Assembly (NCBI GenBank): GCA_031255075.1
Contig: JAIRTF010000003.1
Location: 1 to 6,609, forward strand
Source of the DNA: Bifidobacteriaceae bacterium
GTDB taxonomy: Bacteria; Actinomycetota; Actinomycetes; Actinomycetales; WQXJ01
Reading direction: 5' to 3'
DNA length: 6,609 bases
The notes under the pieces were generated by a model. It was given only the letters and a program-made list of their open reading frames with translations, searched no databases and was not told the DNA's origin. Made by a program: the position numbers and the translations under genes. Shown here piece after piece: positions 1 to 4,887 of this stretch (the first letter of the stretch is position 1; each line of letters begins with the position of its first letter).

Positions 1-523
1 TCACACCCGGGTTGTCCGCAGCTATGGCCGGGTCGTTCCATTTGGTGATCTTGCCAGTGAAAATGTCCGCGATCACAGTTGGCGCCAAGTTCAGCGAGTC
101 AGCCTCATCCAAGTTGAACGCCACCACGATCGGGCCAATGTAGACAGGCACTTCCACCACACCCGAGTTGGCGGAGCAGGCCTGCAGGCCGGCCGTGATC
201 TCATCGACCTTGAAGGCCCGGTCGGAGCCGGCAAAGGCTATGCCACCGGCCGCGAATTGTTCCCGGCCAACGCCGGAGCCCTGCGGGTCGTAGTTGACTA
301 TGACATCGGGTTGCAGCGAAGCGAAGCCCGCCCGCCAGGCTTCTTGGGCCGCTGTCTGGGATGAAGCTCCAGCACCGTCAATGGTGCCGCTCAGCTTGTT
401 GGTGTTGCCGCTGGGGTTGGCGGTGGGGTCGGTTGAGTTTTCGTTCTGGGCACATGCGGCCAGCGAAGCTACCAGCACCCCTGCCAGTACAACCGCCGCC
501 TTCTTGGATTTGACCGGTTTCAT
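1..523 (-). CDS. pstS: Phosphate ABC transporter substrate-binding lipoprotein PstS (partial, 3' end outside window)
   Basis: High-affinity phosphate-binding lipoprotein that captures phosphate outside the membrane and hands it to the PstCAB importer. My translation from the ATG at 521-523 gives 174 residues before the window ends. A signal peptide begins MKPVKSKK and has a hydrophobic stretch at about residues 9-23, ending in the lipobox LAAC with the lipidated Cys at 24. A short polar linker (about 25-47) precedes the PstS fold: GAGASSQ at 50-56, GSGVG at 82-86 and FAGSD at 97-101, the segments that in known PstS proteins contact phosphate, then TGKITKWNDP near the edge. A GGTAAGGA-type ribosome site precedes the ATG. 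It stands 186 nt after rplQ, with its own PHO box, so it is probably the first gene of a pst operon and not part of the ribosomal operon. The fold and lipobox make the assignment firm; the missing C-terminal half cannot be judged. Confidence 0.95.
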   Translation of the reverse strand, partial: MKPVKSKKAAVVLAGVLVASLAACAQNENSTDPTANPSGNTNKLSGTIDGAGASSQTAAQEAWRAGFASLQPDVIVNYDPQGSGVGREQFAAGGIAFAGSDRAFKVDEITAGLQACSANSGVVEVPVYIGPIVVAFNLDEADSLNLAPTVIADIFTGKITKWNDPAIAADNPGV

Positions 524-545
524 CAGGTCCTTACCTCTCGCTTTT

Positions 546-565
546 GTCATCATTTCGCTGATGAC
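546..565 (-). other. Perfect 7-bp inverted repeat in the pstS upstream region
   Basis: GTCATCA (546-552) and TGATGAC (559-565) are exact reverse complements separated by 6 nt (GCGAAA on the pstS strand). The element lies 22 nt before the pstS ATG, between the PHO box and the Shine-Dalgarno. If transcription starts upstream of it, it would be a short 5'-UTR hairpin. If the -10 is the TAGCGT at 564-569, it would straddle the start site and be better read as an operator. Sequence alone does not decide which. Confidence 0.5.
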
Positions 566-577
566 GCTACGAGGCCA

Positions 578-606
578 GACCTAACTCAAGGTTGGTCCCA
601 GGTGAA
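578..606 (-). promoter_or_regulatory. Possible pstS promoter core
   Basis: On the minus strand TTCACC (601-606, inside the second PHO repeat) is followed after 17 nt by TAGGTC (578-583), a weak -35/-10 pair. The arrangement, with a PHO repeat overlapping a poor -35, is what PhoP-activated actinobacterial promoters look like. An alternative -10, TAGCGT at 564-569, fits the TANNNT pattern better but lacks a good -35. The exact start site is therefore uncertain. Confidence 0.35.
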
Positions 607-618
607 CGCCAGGTGAAC
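597..618 (-). promoter_or_regulatory. PHO box: two tandem 11-nt PhoP-type repeats upstream of pstS
   Basis: On the minus strand the sequence reads GTTCACCTGGC (608-618) directly followed by GTTCACCTGGG (597-607). The two units differ only in the last base, and both carry the GTTCACC core known for the direct-repeat units bound by the response regulator PhoP in Streptomyces. The flanking 11-mers on the same register are more degenerate: GTTGGTTGGTT at 619-629 and ACCAACCTTGA at 586-596. The site lies 74 nt before the pstS start, the expected place for phosphate-starvation activation of pstS. The repeats are visible directly; PhoP binding is inferred from the family. Confidence 0.85.
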
Positions 619-662
619 AACCAACCAACATTCCCCCACGCCCTTGTCACCCGTGCCCCATC

Positions 663-694
663 GTTCCGGCGGCTCCCAACGGAACAGCCGGAAC
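663..694 (-). terminator. Terminator-like inverted repeat after rplQ
   Basis: GTTCCGGC (663-670) and GCCGGAAC (687-694) form a perfect 8-bp GC-rich stem with a 16-nt loop, beginning 15 nt after the rplQ stop codon. The loop offers an alternative pairing with GGCT/AGCC. No U-tract follows on the minus strand, so it is not a classical intrinsic terminator. GC-rich stems without U-tracts are common at actinobacterial operon ends, and its position between the alpha operon and the PHO-regulated pstS suits an operon boundary. It may act as a terminator or only as a 3'-end stabiliser. Confidence 0.45.
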
Positions 695-709
695 TGGGCA
701 GGTGGTGGG

Positions 710-1300
710 TTACTCTTCGAGGGCGGCGCGGATTTCCTCTTGTTCCTCTTCTTCTTGGAGCAGAGAAGCGGCGTCCGGCCCGTCTTTGGCTTCGTCCGGT
801 TCCGCGTTGGCATCGAACAACGGATCGGCCTCGTCCGCCGGCATTTCCTCGACTACGGCGGTGCCTTCGTCCTCAGCTGCGTCGGTGACGGGAGCCTCCA
901 CGGCGGCATCGTCCACCGGTGCCGGGCGGTCCTTCGGCTTGTATTCCTCGGTGACCAGTTCAATGACGGCCATCGGTGCGGAATCACCCTTGCGGGGGCC
1001 AATCTTGACAATCCGGGTGTAGCCGCCCGGACGCTCCGCCATGGCCGGTGCGATCTCGGTGAACAAGGTGTGGACCACAGACTTGTCCCGAACGGTTCGC
1101 ATCACCCGGCGGCGGGACGCCAAATCACCGCGCTTGGCGAAGGTGATCAGACGCTCAGCCAGCGGGCGCAGGCGCCGGGCCTTGGCCAAGGTGGTGGTCA
1201 CAGCACCGTATTCGAACAGCTTCTGGGCCTGGTAGGCCAAGATCAGGCGCTGGTGGGCGGGGCTGCCGCCCAAGCGGGCTCCTTTGGTGGGAGTGGGCAT
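710..1300 (-). CDS. rplQ: 50S ribosomal protein L17 with long acidic C-terminal extension
   Basis: L17 lies near the peptide exit tunnel of the large subunit. The 196-residue product starts MPTPTKGARLGGSPAHQR, the actinobacterial form of the L17 N-terminus, and continues through TTTLAKARRLRPLAERLITFAKRG (about 35-58), RDKSVVHTLF (71-80) and GGYTRIVKIG..KGDSAPMAVIELV (92-116). The conserved core ends near residue 121. The remaining 75 residues are low-complexity, rich in Ala, Pro, Asp and Glu (27 acidic against 4 basic), and finish in a run of glutamates. Actinobacterial L17 proteins often carry such tails, whereas E. coli L17 stops at 127 residues. The ATG at 1298-1300 has AGGAG 9 nt upstream. 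It is the last gene of the alpha operon, 36 nt after rpoA. Confidence 0.97.
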   Translation of the reverse strand: MPTPTKGARLGGSPAHQRLILAYQAQKLFEYGAVTTTLAKARRLRPLAERLITFAKRGDLASRRRVMRTVRDKSVVHTLFTEIAPAMAERPGGYTRIVKIGPRKGDSAPMAVIELVTEEYKPKDRPAPVDDAAVEAPVTDAAEDEGTAVVEEMPADEADPLFDANAEPDEAKDGPDAASLLQEEEEQEEIRAALEE

Positions 1301-1336
1301 CTCTAAAGTCTCCTACAGTTTCAAATGGCGGCAGGT

Positions 1337-2344
1337 TCAGAAAACGTCCGAGTCGTCTTCGATGAACTCTGGTGCTTGATCGCTGATCTCGGAGTGTTCA
1401 AACTCCAACGGCGCGTCCTTCAAGGACAAGCCCAAAGAGGCCAGCTTCTCTTTCACCTCGTTGATGGATTTGGTGCCGAAGTTGCGGATGTCCAGCAGAT
1501 CGGCTTCAGAACGGGCAACCAGTTCACCCACCGTGTGGATGCCCTCACGCTTGAGGCAGTTGTAAGACCGAATGGTCAGATCCAGGTCTTCAACCGGCAG
1601 GGCCAGATCGGCAGCCAACGCCTGGTCAGTGGGGCTGGGCCCAATCTCAATGCCTTCGGCTTCCGGGTTCAGCTCACGGGCCAGACCGAACAGCTCGGTC
1701 AGGGTCTTGCCGGCAGAGGCCAGAGCATTACGCGGCGTGGTGGACTTCTTGGTCTCCACGTCCACGATCAGCCGGTCAAAGTCGGTCCGCTGCTCCACAC
1801 GGGTGGCTTCCACCTTGTAGGCGACGCGCAACACCGGTGAATAGATCGAATCGATCGGGATGCGGCCAATCTCCGCGTCCTCAGTCTTGTTCTGAACCGC
1901 GGTCACGTAGCCACGGCCGCGCTCCACAGTCAGTTCGATCTCCAGCTTGCCTTTGGCATTCAGGGTGGCGATGTGCAAGTCCGGGTTGTGCACCTCCACG
2001 CCGGTGGGCGGGGTCAGATCACCGGCGGTCACCACCCCAGGGCCCTGCTTGCGCAGATACATCACCACGGGCGTGTCATGTTCTGAGGAGACCACCAGGT
2101 TCTTCAGGCTGAGGATGATCTCAGTCACGTCCTCTTTGACACCGGGGATGGTTGAGAACTCATGCAGCACGCCGTCAATCCGAATCGAGGTGACGGCTGA
2201 TCCAGGAATCGAAGACAGCAGGGTGCGCCTGAGCGAATTGCCCAGGGTGTAGCCGAATCCGGGTTCCAGCGGCTCAATGGCGAACCGGGAACGGTAGTCG
2301 GAGACAACTTCTTCAGTCAGGTTGGGTCGCTGTGCGATCAGCAA
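1337..2344 (-). CDS. rpoA: DNA-directed RNA polymerase alpha subunit (TTG start)
   Basis: The alpha dimer is the assembly platform of RNA polymerase and contacts promoters and activators. The product has 335 residues. The N-terminal domain (about 1-230) holds EPGFGYTLGNSLRRTLLSSIPG (27-48), the dimer/beta-binding signature. The C-terminal domain (about 248-310) holds LTIRSYNCLKREGI and RNFGTKSINEVKEKL; R259, N262, K292 and S293 line up with E. coli R265, N268, K298 and S299, which bind UP-element DNA. An acidic tail follows to the end. The start is TTG at 2342-2344. It gives MLIAQRPNLTEEVV, the exact actinobacterial N-terminus, and no ATG or GTG nearby in frame does so; AGGA lies 10 nt upstream. 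It follows rpsK by 127 nt, with no rpsD between them, and precedes rplQ by 36 nt. Confidence 0.97.
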   Translation of the reverse strand: MLIAQRPNLTEEVVSDYRSRFAIEPLEPGFGYTLGNSLRRTLLSSIPGSAVTSIRIDGVLHEFSTIPGVKEDVTEIILSLKNLVVSSEHDTPVVMYLRKQGPGVVTAGDLTPPTGVEVHNPDLHIATLNAKGKLEIELTVERGRGYVTAVQNKTEDAEIGRIPIDSIYSPVLRVAYKVEATRVEQRTDFDRLIVDVETKKSTTPRNALASAGKTLTELFGLARELNPEAEGIEIGPSPTDQALAADLALPVEDLDLTIRSYNCLKREGIHTVGELVARSEADLLDIRNFGTKSINEVKEKLASLGLSLKDAPLEFEHSEISDQAPEFIEDDSDVF

Positions 2345-2471
2345 TGTTCTTTCTTCCTATCTCGGGACCACCGCTATTTGAGGCCCCGCTTAGAGTTGTT
2401 TCCGCCGCGGCGCGTTGCCCCGGCGTGGTCGCGTCACCAGGTTTGCTTGCCCGATGCCGCGCCAAGACTTC

Positions 2472-2873
2472 TTACACCCGCCGCCGCTTCTTGGGGCGGG
2501 CGCCGTTGTGTGCTTGCGGGGTCACATCGGTGATGGATCCCACTTCGAGGCCGGCCGCTTGGAGCGACCGGATGGCTGTTTCGCGGCCGGAGCCGGGTCC
2601 TTTGACAAACACGTCCACCTTCTTGACGCCGTGGTCTTGGGCACGCCGGGCGGCCTGTTCGGCCGCCAGTTGGGCTGCGAACGGGGTCGACTTGCGCGAC
2701 CCTTTGAAGCCAACTTGGCCGGACGAGGCCCATGCCAAGACCGCACCTTGCTGGTCGGTGATGGACACAATCGTGTTGTTGAACGTGGACTTGATGTGGG
2801 CGTGGCCGTGCGGGACGTTCTTCTTGTCCTTGCGCCGAACCTTCCTTGCGCCTTGACGGGTCTTTGGGGGCAT
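2472..2873 (-). CDS. rpsK: 30S ribosomal protein S11
   Basis: S11 forms part of the 30S platform near the mRNA exit and the 3' end of 16S rRNA. The 133-residue product starts MPPKTRQGARKVRRKDKKN, followed by GHAHIKSTFNNTIVSITDQQGAVLAWASSGQVGFKGSRKSTPFAAQ (residues about 23-68), the core of the family. VKGPGSGRETAIRSL (about 90-104) and a basic end, HNGARPKKRRRV, follow. The Asn-Gly pair at 123-124 corresponds to the site that forms isoaspartate in E. coli S11. The usual PHNGCRP segment is AHNGARP here. The ATG at 2871-2873 has GAGGAG 9 nt upstream. It lies 54 nt after rpsM, in the same transcription unit. Confidence 0.98.
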   Translation of the reverse strand: MPPKTRQGARKVRRKDKKNVPHGHAHIKSTFNNTIVSITDQQGAVLAWASSGQVGFKGSRKSTPFAAQLAAEQAARRAQDHGVKKVDVFVKGPGSGRETAIRSLQAAGLEVGSITDVTPQAHNGARPKKRRRV

Positions 2874-2927
2874 GGCCTTACACTCCTCGATCAGTGGTTT
2901 GGACTGGAACGCTGGTCAGCATGTGGA

Positions 2928-3308
2928 TCACTTCTTACCAGCCTTCTTCTTACCGGCCACGGTCCGCTTGCGGCCCTTGCGGGTGCGGGCGTTGGTCTTG
3001 GTCCGCTGGCCATGGACCGGCAAGCCGCGGCGGTGCCGGATCCCCTGGTAGGAGCCAATCTCCACCTTGCGCCGAATATCTGCTTGAATCTCGCGACGGA
3101 GATCGCCTTCAACGCGGTAGTTGGCTTCGATGAAGTCACGCAGGGCCACCAACTGCTGATCCGTCAGATCCTTGACCCTGGTGTCCGGGCTGATCCCGGT
3201 TGCTTCGAGTGTCTTGGTGGCACGGGTGCGACCTATGCCAAAAATATAGGTGAGGGCAATCTCCACGCGCTTGTCGCGCGGCAGATCCACTCCGACTAGA
3301 CGAGCCAT
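2928..3308 (-). CDS. rpsM: 30S ribosomal protein S13
   Basis: S13 sits in the 30S head, contacts the P-site tRNA through its C-terminal tail, and bridges to L5. The 126-residue product begins MARLVGVDLPRDKRVEIALTYIFGIGRTRA, the typical S13 start with the helix-two-turn-helix region. It then has the RHRRGLPVHGQRTKTNARTRKG signature (about 92-113) and a Lys-rich tail (GKKKAGKK) suited to tRNA contact. The ATG at 3306-3308 has GGAGG (3319-3323), 10 nt upstream. That Shine-Dalgarno lies within possible alternative structures of the 213-nt leader, described separately. First gene of the alpha operon proper, followed by rpsK. Confidence 0.98.
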   Translation of the reverse strand: MARLVGVDLPRDKRVEIALTYIFGIGRTRATKTLEATGISPDTRVKDLTDQQLVALRDFIEANYRVEGDLRREIQADIRRKVEIGSYQGIRHRRGLPVHGQRTKTNARTRKGRKRTVAGKKKAGKK

Positions 3309-3318
3309 TAGGCGTCAG

Positions 3319-3340
3319 CCTCCAAAAGAGTCCGTGGAGG
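3319..3340 (-). promoter_or_regulatory. Possible Shine-Dalgarno-sequestering helix before rpsM
   Basis: On the minus strand CCTCCA (3335-3340) is exactly complementary to TGGAGG (3319-3324), which contains the rpsM Shine-Dalgarno; the loop is 10 nt. The same CCTCCA lies within CTCCACGG (3332-3339), which could instead pair over 8 bp with CCGTGGAG (3419-3426), an arm of hairpin H3. The two pairings exclude each other, so the element has the logic of an on/off switch. Pairing is seen directly; regulation is inference. Confidence 0.4.
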
Positions 3341-3385
3341 TCTAAACCCATCGCCTCCCCTAGCGGTCGTCTGCCGCTGGGGCCC

Positions 3386-3395
3386 CAGCCTCCAA
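3386..3395 (-). repeat. 10-nt copy of the rpsM Shine-Dalgarno region displayed in hairpin H4
   Basis: TTGGAGGCTG on the minus strand occurs at 3386-3395 and again at 3316-3325, where it contains the rpsM Shine-Dalgarno. In the upstream copy the TTGGAGG part exactly fills the 7-nt loop of hairpin H4. It could serve as a decoy, a standby site, or a partner for the anti-Shine-Dalgarno CCTCCA at 3335-3340. It may also be chance in a GC-rich leader. Confidence 0.45.
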
Positions 3396-3521
3396 CTGGG
3401 GGTGGCCGTGGAGCCTGGCTCCACGGTGGCGGTGAGTCTTTAGTTGTTGTGCCATCCCAGGCTGGTGCCTGTATGGCTCACCCGCGTCAGGCCTTGCGGC
3501 CCGGCAGCGGATGCCGCTGGT

Positions 3522-3635
3522 TCAGCCTTGACGCTGCTTGTGCCGAGGGTTCTGGCAGATCACCATGACGGTGCCGTTACGCCTGATCACCTTGCACTTT
3601 TCGCAGATCTTCTTAACTGATGGTTTGACTTTCAT
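3522..3635 (-). CDS. rpmJ: 50S ribosomal protein L36, zinc-binding type
   Basis: L36 is the smallest large-subunit protein and binds 23S rRNA. My translation from the ATG at 3633-3635 gives 37 residues: MKVKPSVKKICEKCKVIRR, then NGTVMVICQNPRHKQRQG. The zinc ligands C11, C14, C27 and H32 are all present, so this is the zinc-containing (C+) form; many actinobacteria also keep a zinc-free paralogue elsewhere that is induced under zinc shortage. GGAG lies 6 nt before the start. infA ends 15 nt upstream. After the TGA comes the structured 213-nt leader of rpsM. Length and ligand spacing match the family exactly. Confidence 0.97.
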   Translation of the reverse strand: MKVKPSVKKICEKCKVIRRNGTVMVICQNPRHKQRQG

Positions 3636-3650
3636 GTTTGCTCCAACACC

Positions 3651-3872
3651 CTACTTGTACCGGTAGACAATCCGACCGCGGTCCAGGTCATAGGGGCTCA
3701 GCTCCACCACTACGCGGTCTTCCGGCAGGATCCGGATGTAGTGCTGGCGCATCTTGCCTGAGATGTGGGCCAAGACCCGGTGGCCGTTGGCCAACTCAAC
3801 GCGGAACATCGCATTGGGCAGCGCCTCCACCACGGTGCCCTCAATCTCGATGACGCCGTCCTTCTTGGCCAT
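3651..3872 (-). CDS. infA: Translation initiation factor IF-1
   Basis: IF-1 binds the ribosomal A site during initiation and supports IF-2 and IF-3. The 73-residue product, beginning MAKKDGVIEIEGTVVEALPN, is a single S1-like OB fold of the usual family length. It contains MFRVELANGHRVLAHISGKMRQHYIRILPEDRV (about 22-54) and the ending YDLDRGRIVYRYK. The ATG at 3870-3872 is preceded by GGAGG with a 3-nt spacer (GGAGGAAC). It is the first gene after a 184-nt gap with a likely promoter and runs 15 nt ahead of rpmJ, so infA-rpmJ and possibly the downstream alpha genes start a new transcript here. Confidence 0.98.
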   Translation of the reverse strand: MAKKDGVIEIEGTVVEALPNAMFRVELANGHRVLAHISGKMRQHYIRILPEDRVVVELSPYDLDRGRIVYRYK

Positions 3873-3941
3873 GTTCCTCCACTGGTAGTGACTGTCTAAC
3901 TAGCCCAAACGCCCACGCCAGGCGCACAGGTCCAACGGGAC

Positions 3942-3947
3942 ATCTTA
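3942..3947 (-). promoter_or_regulatory. Candidate -10 element of the infA promoter
   Basis: TAAGAT on the minus strand, in the context GGCGTAAGATG, fits the actinobacterial TANNNT -10 pattern and lies about 70 nt before the infA start, in the 184-nt gap after map. No good TTGACA-like -35 sits at 16-18 nt; the hexamers there are of the CAATAG type. Transcription would start near 3935-3936, giving a UTR of about 63 nt. The rest of the gap shows only a small GGCGC-A-GCGCC palindrome (4043-4053) just past the map stop. Confidence 0.4.
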
Positions 3948-4056
3948 CGCCATCTGAACCACTCCTATTGACCACTTCCGCCAAATCCTCACCTTTTCAG
4001 CTTCCCGCCAACTCGGGTCCGCCCTGCTCGCCCGAATCTTGCGGCGCAGCGCCAGG

Positions 4057-4887
4057 TCAGGCCAGCGGTGCGATGGTGATTCCGCGAGCGGCTAGTTCGG
4101 CTTCGCCGCCATCTGGGGCGGTCAGTACCCAGATACCGGTTTCGGTCCGGGCCACAGTGTGTTCCCAGTGGGCGGACAGTGACGCATCAACCGTTCGGAC
4201 GGTCCAGCCGTCACGATCAGTCGAAGTGGCGGGTTTGCCTTCGACCACCATCGGTTCAATGGCCAGCACCATGCCCGGACGGATTTTGGGGCCGCGCTGG
4301 CGGCTGGCGAAGTTGAGCACCTCCGGTGCCATGTGCATGGCCCGGCCAATGCCGTGACCAACAAAGTCTCGCAGCACCGCGAAAGACGGCTCCGCCGCCT
4401 GGACCGAAGCCTCAATCGCAGCGCCGATCTCTCCGACGTAGGTGGCCTGCGCAAAAGCCGCTATCCCATCCCACAGAGCTTTCCGGGTCACTTCCATTAG
4501 CACCTCGGCGCGGGCCCCAACCGGCCCAACCGCCTGGGTGATGGCCGAATCAGAATGCCAGCCGTTCAGCACGGCACCGCAATCGATGGACACCAGATCG
4601 CCGGGGCGCAGCACCTGGCTGCCAGGGATGCCGTGGACCACCACATCATTGATGGACAGACAGATGGAGGCCGGGTAGCCCTGATAGTTCAAGAAGTTCG
4701 GTTCGGCGCCGGCCTGGCGGATCGCCTCAGCGGCTACCTGGTCGATGTCTCGGGCTTGGGCGCCAGGCACCAACTGCGCCCGGACAGCTTCCAGAGCCGC
4801 CGCAGTCACCAGACCTGACTTGCGCATGGCCAGAATCTCTTCCGGCGACTTCAGTTCGATTCGTTCCCGCCCCATGAATCGGCTCAT
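4057..4887 (-). CDS. map: Type I methionine aminopeptidase
   Basis: Removes the initiator methionine from new proteins as they leave the ribosome, in the cytoplasm. The 276-residue product shows the full pita-bread dimetal site: D102 and D113 (SIDCGAVLNGWHSD), H178 (GHGIG), E211 (AIEPM) and E242 (EHTVA), with catalytic H85 (INDVVVHGIP) and H185. It lacks the N-terminal zinc-finger/SH3-linker extension of the longer MetAP1c class, so it is a plain type Ia enzyme. The ATG at 4885-4887 overlaps the adk stop (ATGA); a second in-frame ATG at residue 5 (MGRERIEL) is a possible alternative. Only a weak GGA precedes it, consistent with translation coupled to adk. The typical position after secY-adk supports the call. 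Confidence 0.97.
   Translation of the reverse strand: MSRFMGRERIELKSPEEILAMRKSGLVTAAALEAVRAQLVPGAQARDIDQVAAEAIRQAGAEPNFLNYQGYPASICLSINDVVVHGIPGSQVLRPGDLVSIDCGAVLNGWHSDSAITQAVGPVGARAEVLMEVTRKALWDGIAAFAQATYVGEIGAAIEASVQAAEPSFAVLRDFVGHGIGRAMHMAPEVLNFASRQRGPKIRPGMVLAIEPMVVEGKPATSTDRDGWTVRTVDASLSAHWEHTVARTETGIWVLTAPDGGEAELAARGITIAPLA

Larger units (their letters stand above)
3309..3521 (-). other. Structured rpmJ-rpsM intergenic leader with five consecutive hairpins
   Basis: On the minus strand, reading from rpmJ, I see five stems. H1 (3505-3519) has 6 bp and a 3-nt loop and begins 2 nt after the rpmJ stop. H2 (3451-3477) has two 5-bp halves (GCCAT/ATGGC, CAGGC/GCCTG) around a small internal loop and a 4-nt loop. 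H3 (3406-3426) is a near-perfect palindrome, CCGTGGAGCC-N-GGCTCCACGG. H4 (3383-3401) is CCCCAG/CTGGGG with a 7-nt loop. H5 (3357-3382) is a 9-bp stem with one bulge. None is followed by a U-run. The nonamer TGCCGCTGG occurs in both H1 (3512-3520) and H5 (3372-3380). I find no convincing promoter or gene. Position suggests a cis-regulatory or processing leader for rpsM; the function is inferred. Confidence 0.55.

Noticed and set aside
586..813. 75-codon minus-strand frame across the rplQ end and the PHO box
   Set aside because: It overlaps the rplQ tail in another frame and the regulatory region of pstS. No motif and no ribosome site.
644..1306. 220-codon plus-strand open frame opposite rplQ
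   Set aside because: It is antisense to a certain gene, is rich in Gly, Arg and Gln as expected from reversed GC-rich codons, has no recognisable domain, and arises from codon bias.
2415..3299. 294-codon plus-strand open frame opposite rpsK and rpsM
   Set aside because: It spans two conserved ribosomal genes and the gap between them on the other strand, shows no family motif or ribosome site, and is a shadow of high-GC codon usage.
3136..3351. 71-codon minus-strand frame starting in the rpsM leader with GGGGAGGCG before its ATG
   Set aside because: It runs out of frame through the first half of rpsM and its protein resembles nothing. The GGAGG is only 2 nt from the ATG. Ribosome profiling could revive it as an overlapping upstream frame.
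3406..3426. Near-perfect palindrome considered as an intrinsic terminator after rpmJ
   Set aside because: No U-tract follows on the minus strand, and the essential rpsM-rpsK-rpoA-rplQ genes lie downstream without a clear alternative promoter. Treated as a leader element instead.
3360..3455. 31-codon minus-strand frame (MAQQLKTHRH...) inside the rpmJ-rpsM leader
   Set aside because: No proper ribosome site, its codons fall across hairpins H3-H5, and its composition (Arg, His, Gly, Ala) looks like translated structured RNA. Not supported as a leader peptide without conservation data.
4043..4053. GGCGC-A-GCGCC palindrome directly after map considered as a terminator
   Set aside because: The stem is only 4-5 bp with an unfavourable loop and there is no U-tract. 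It is too weak to call.
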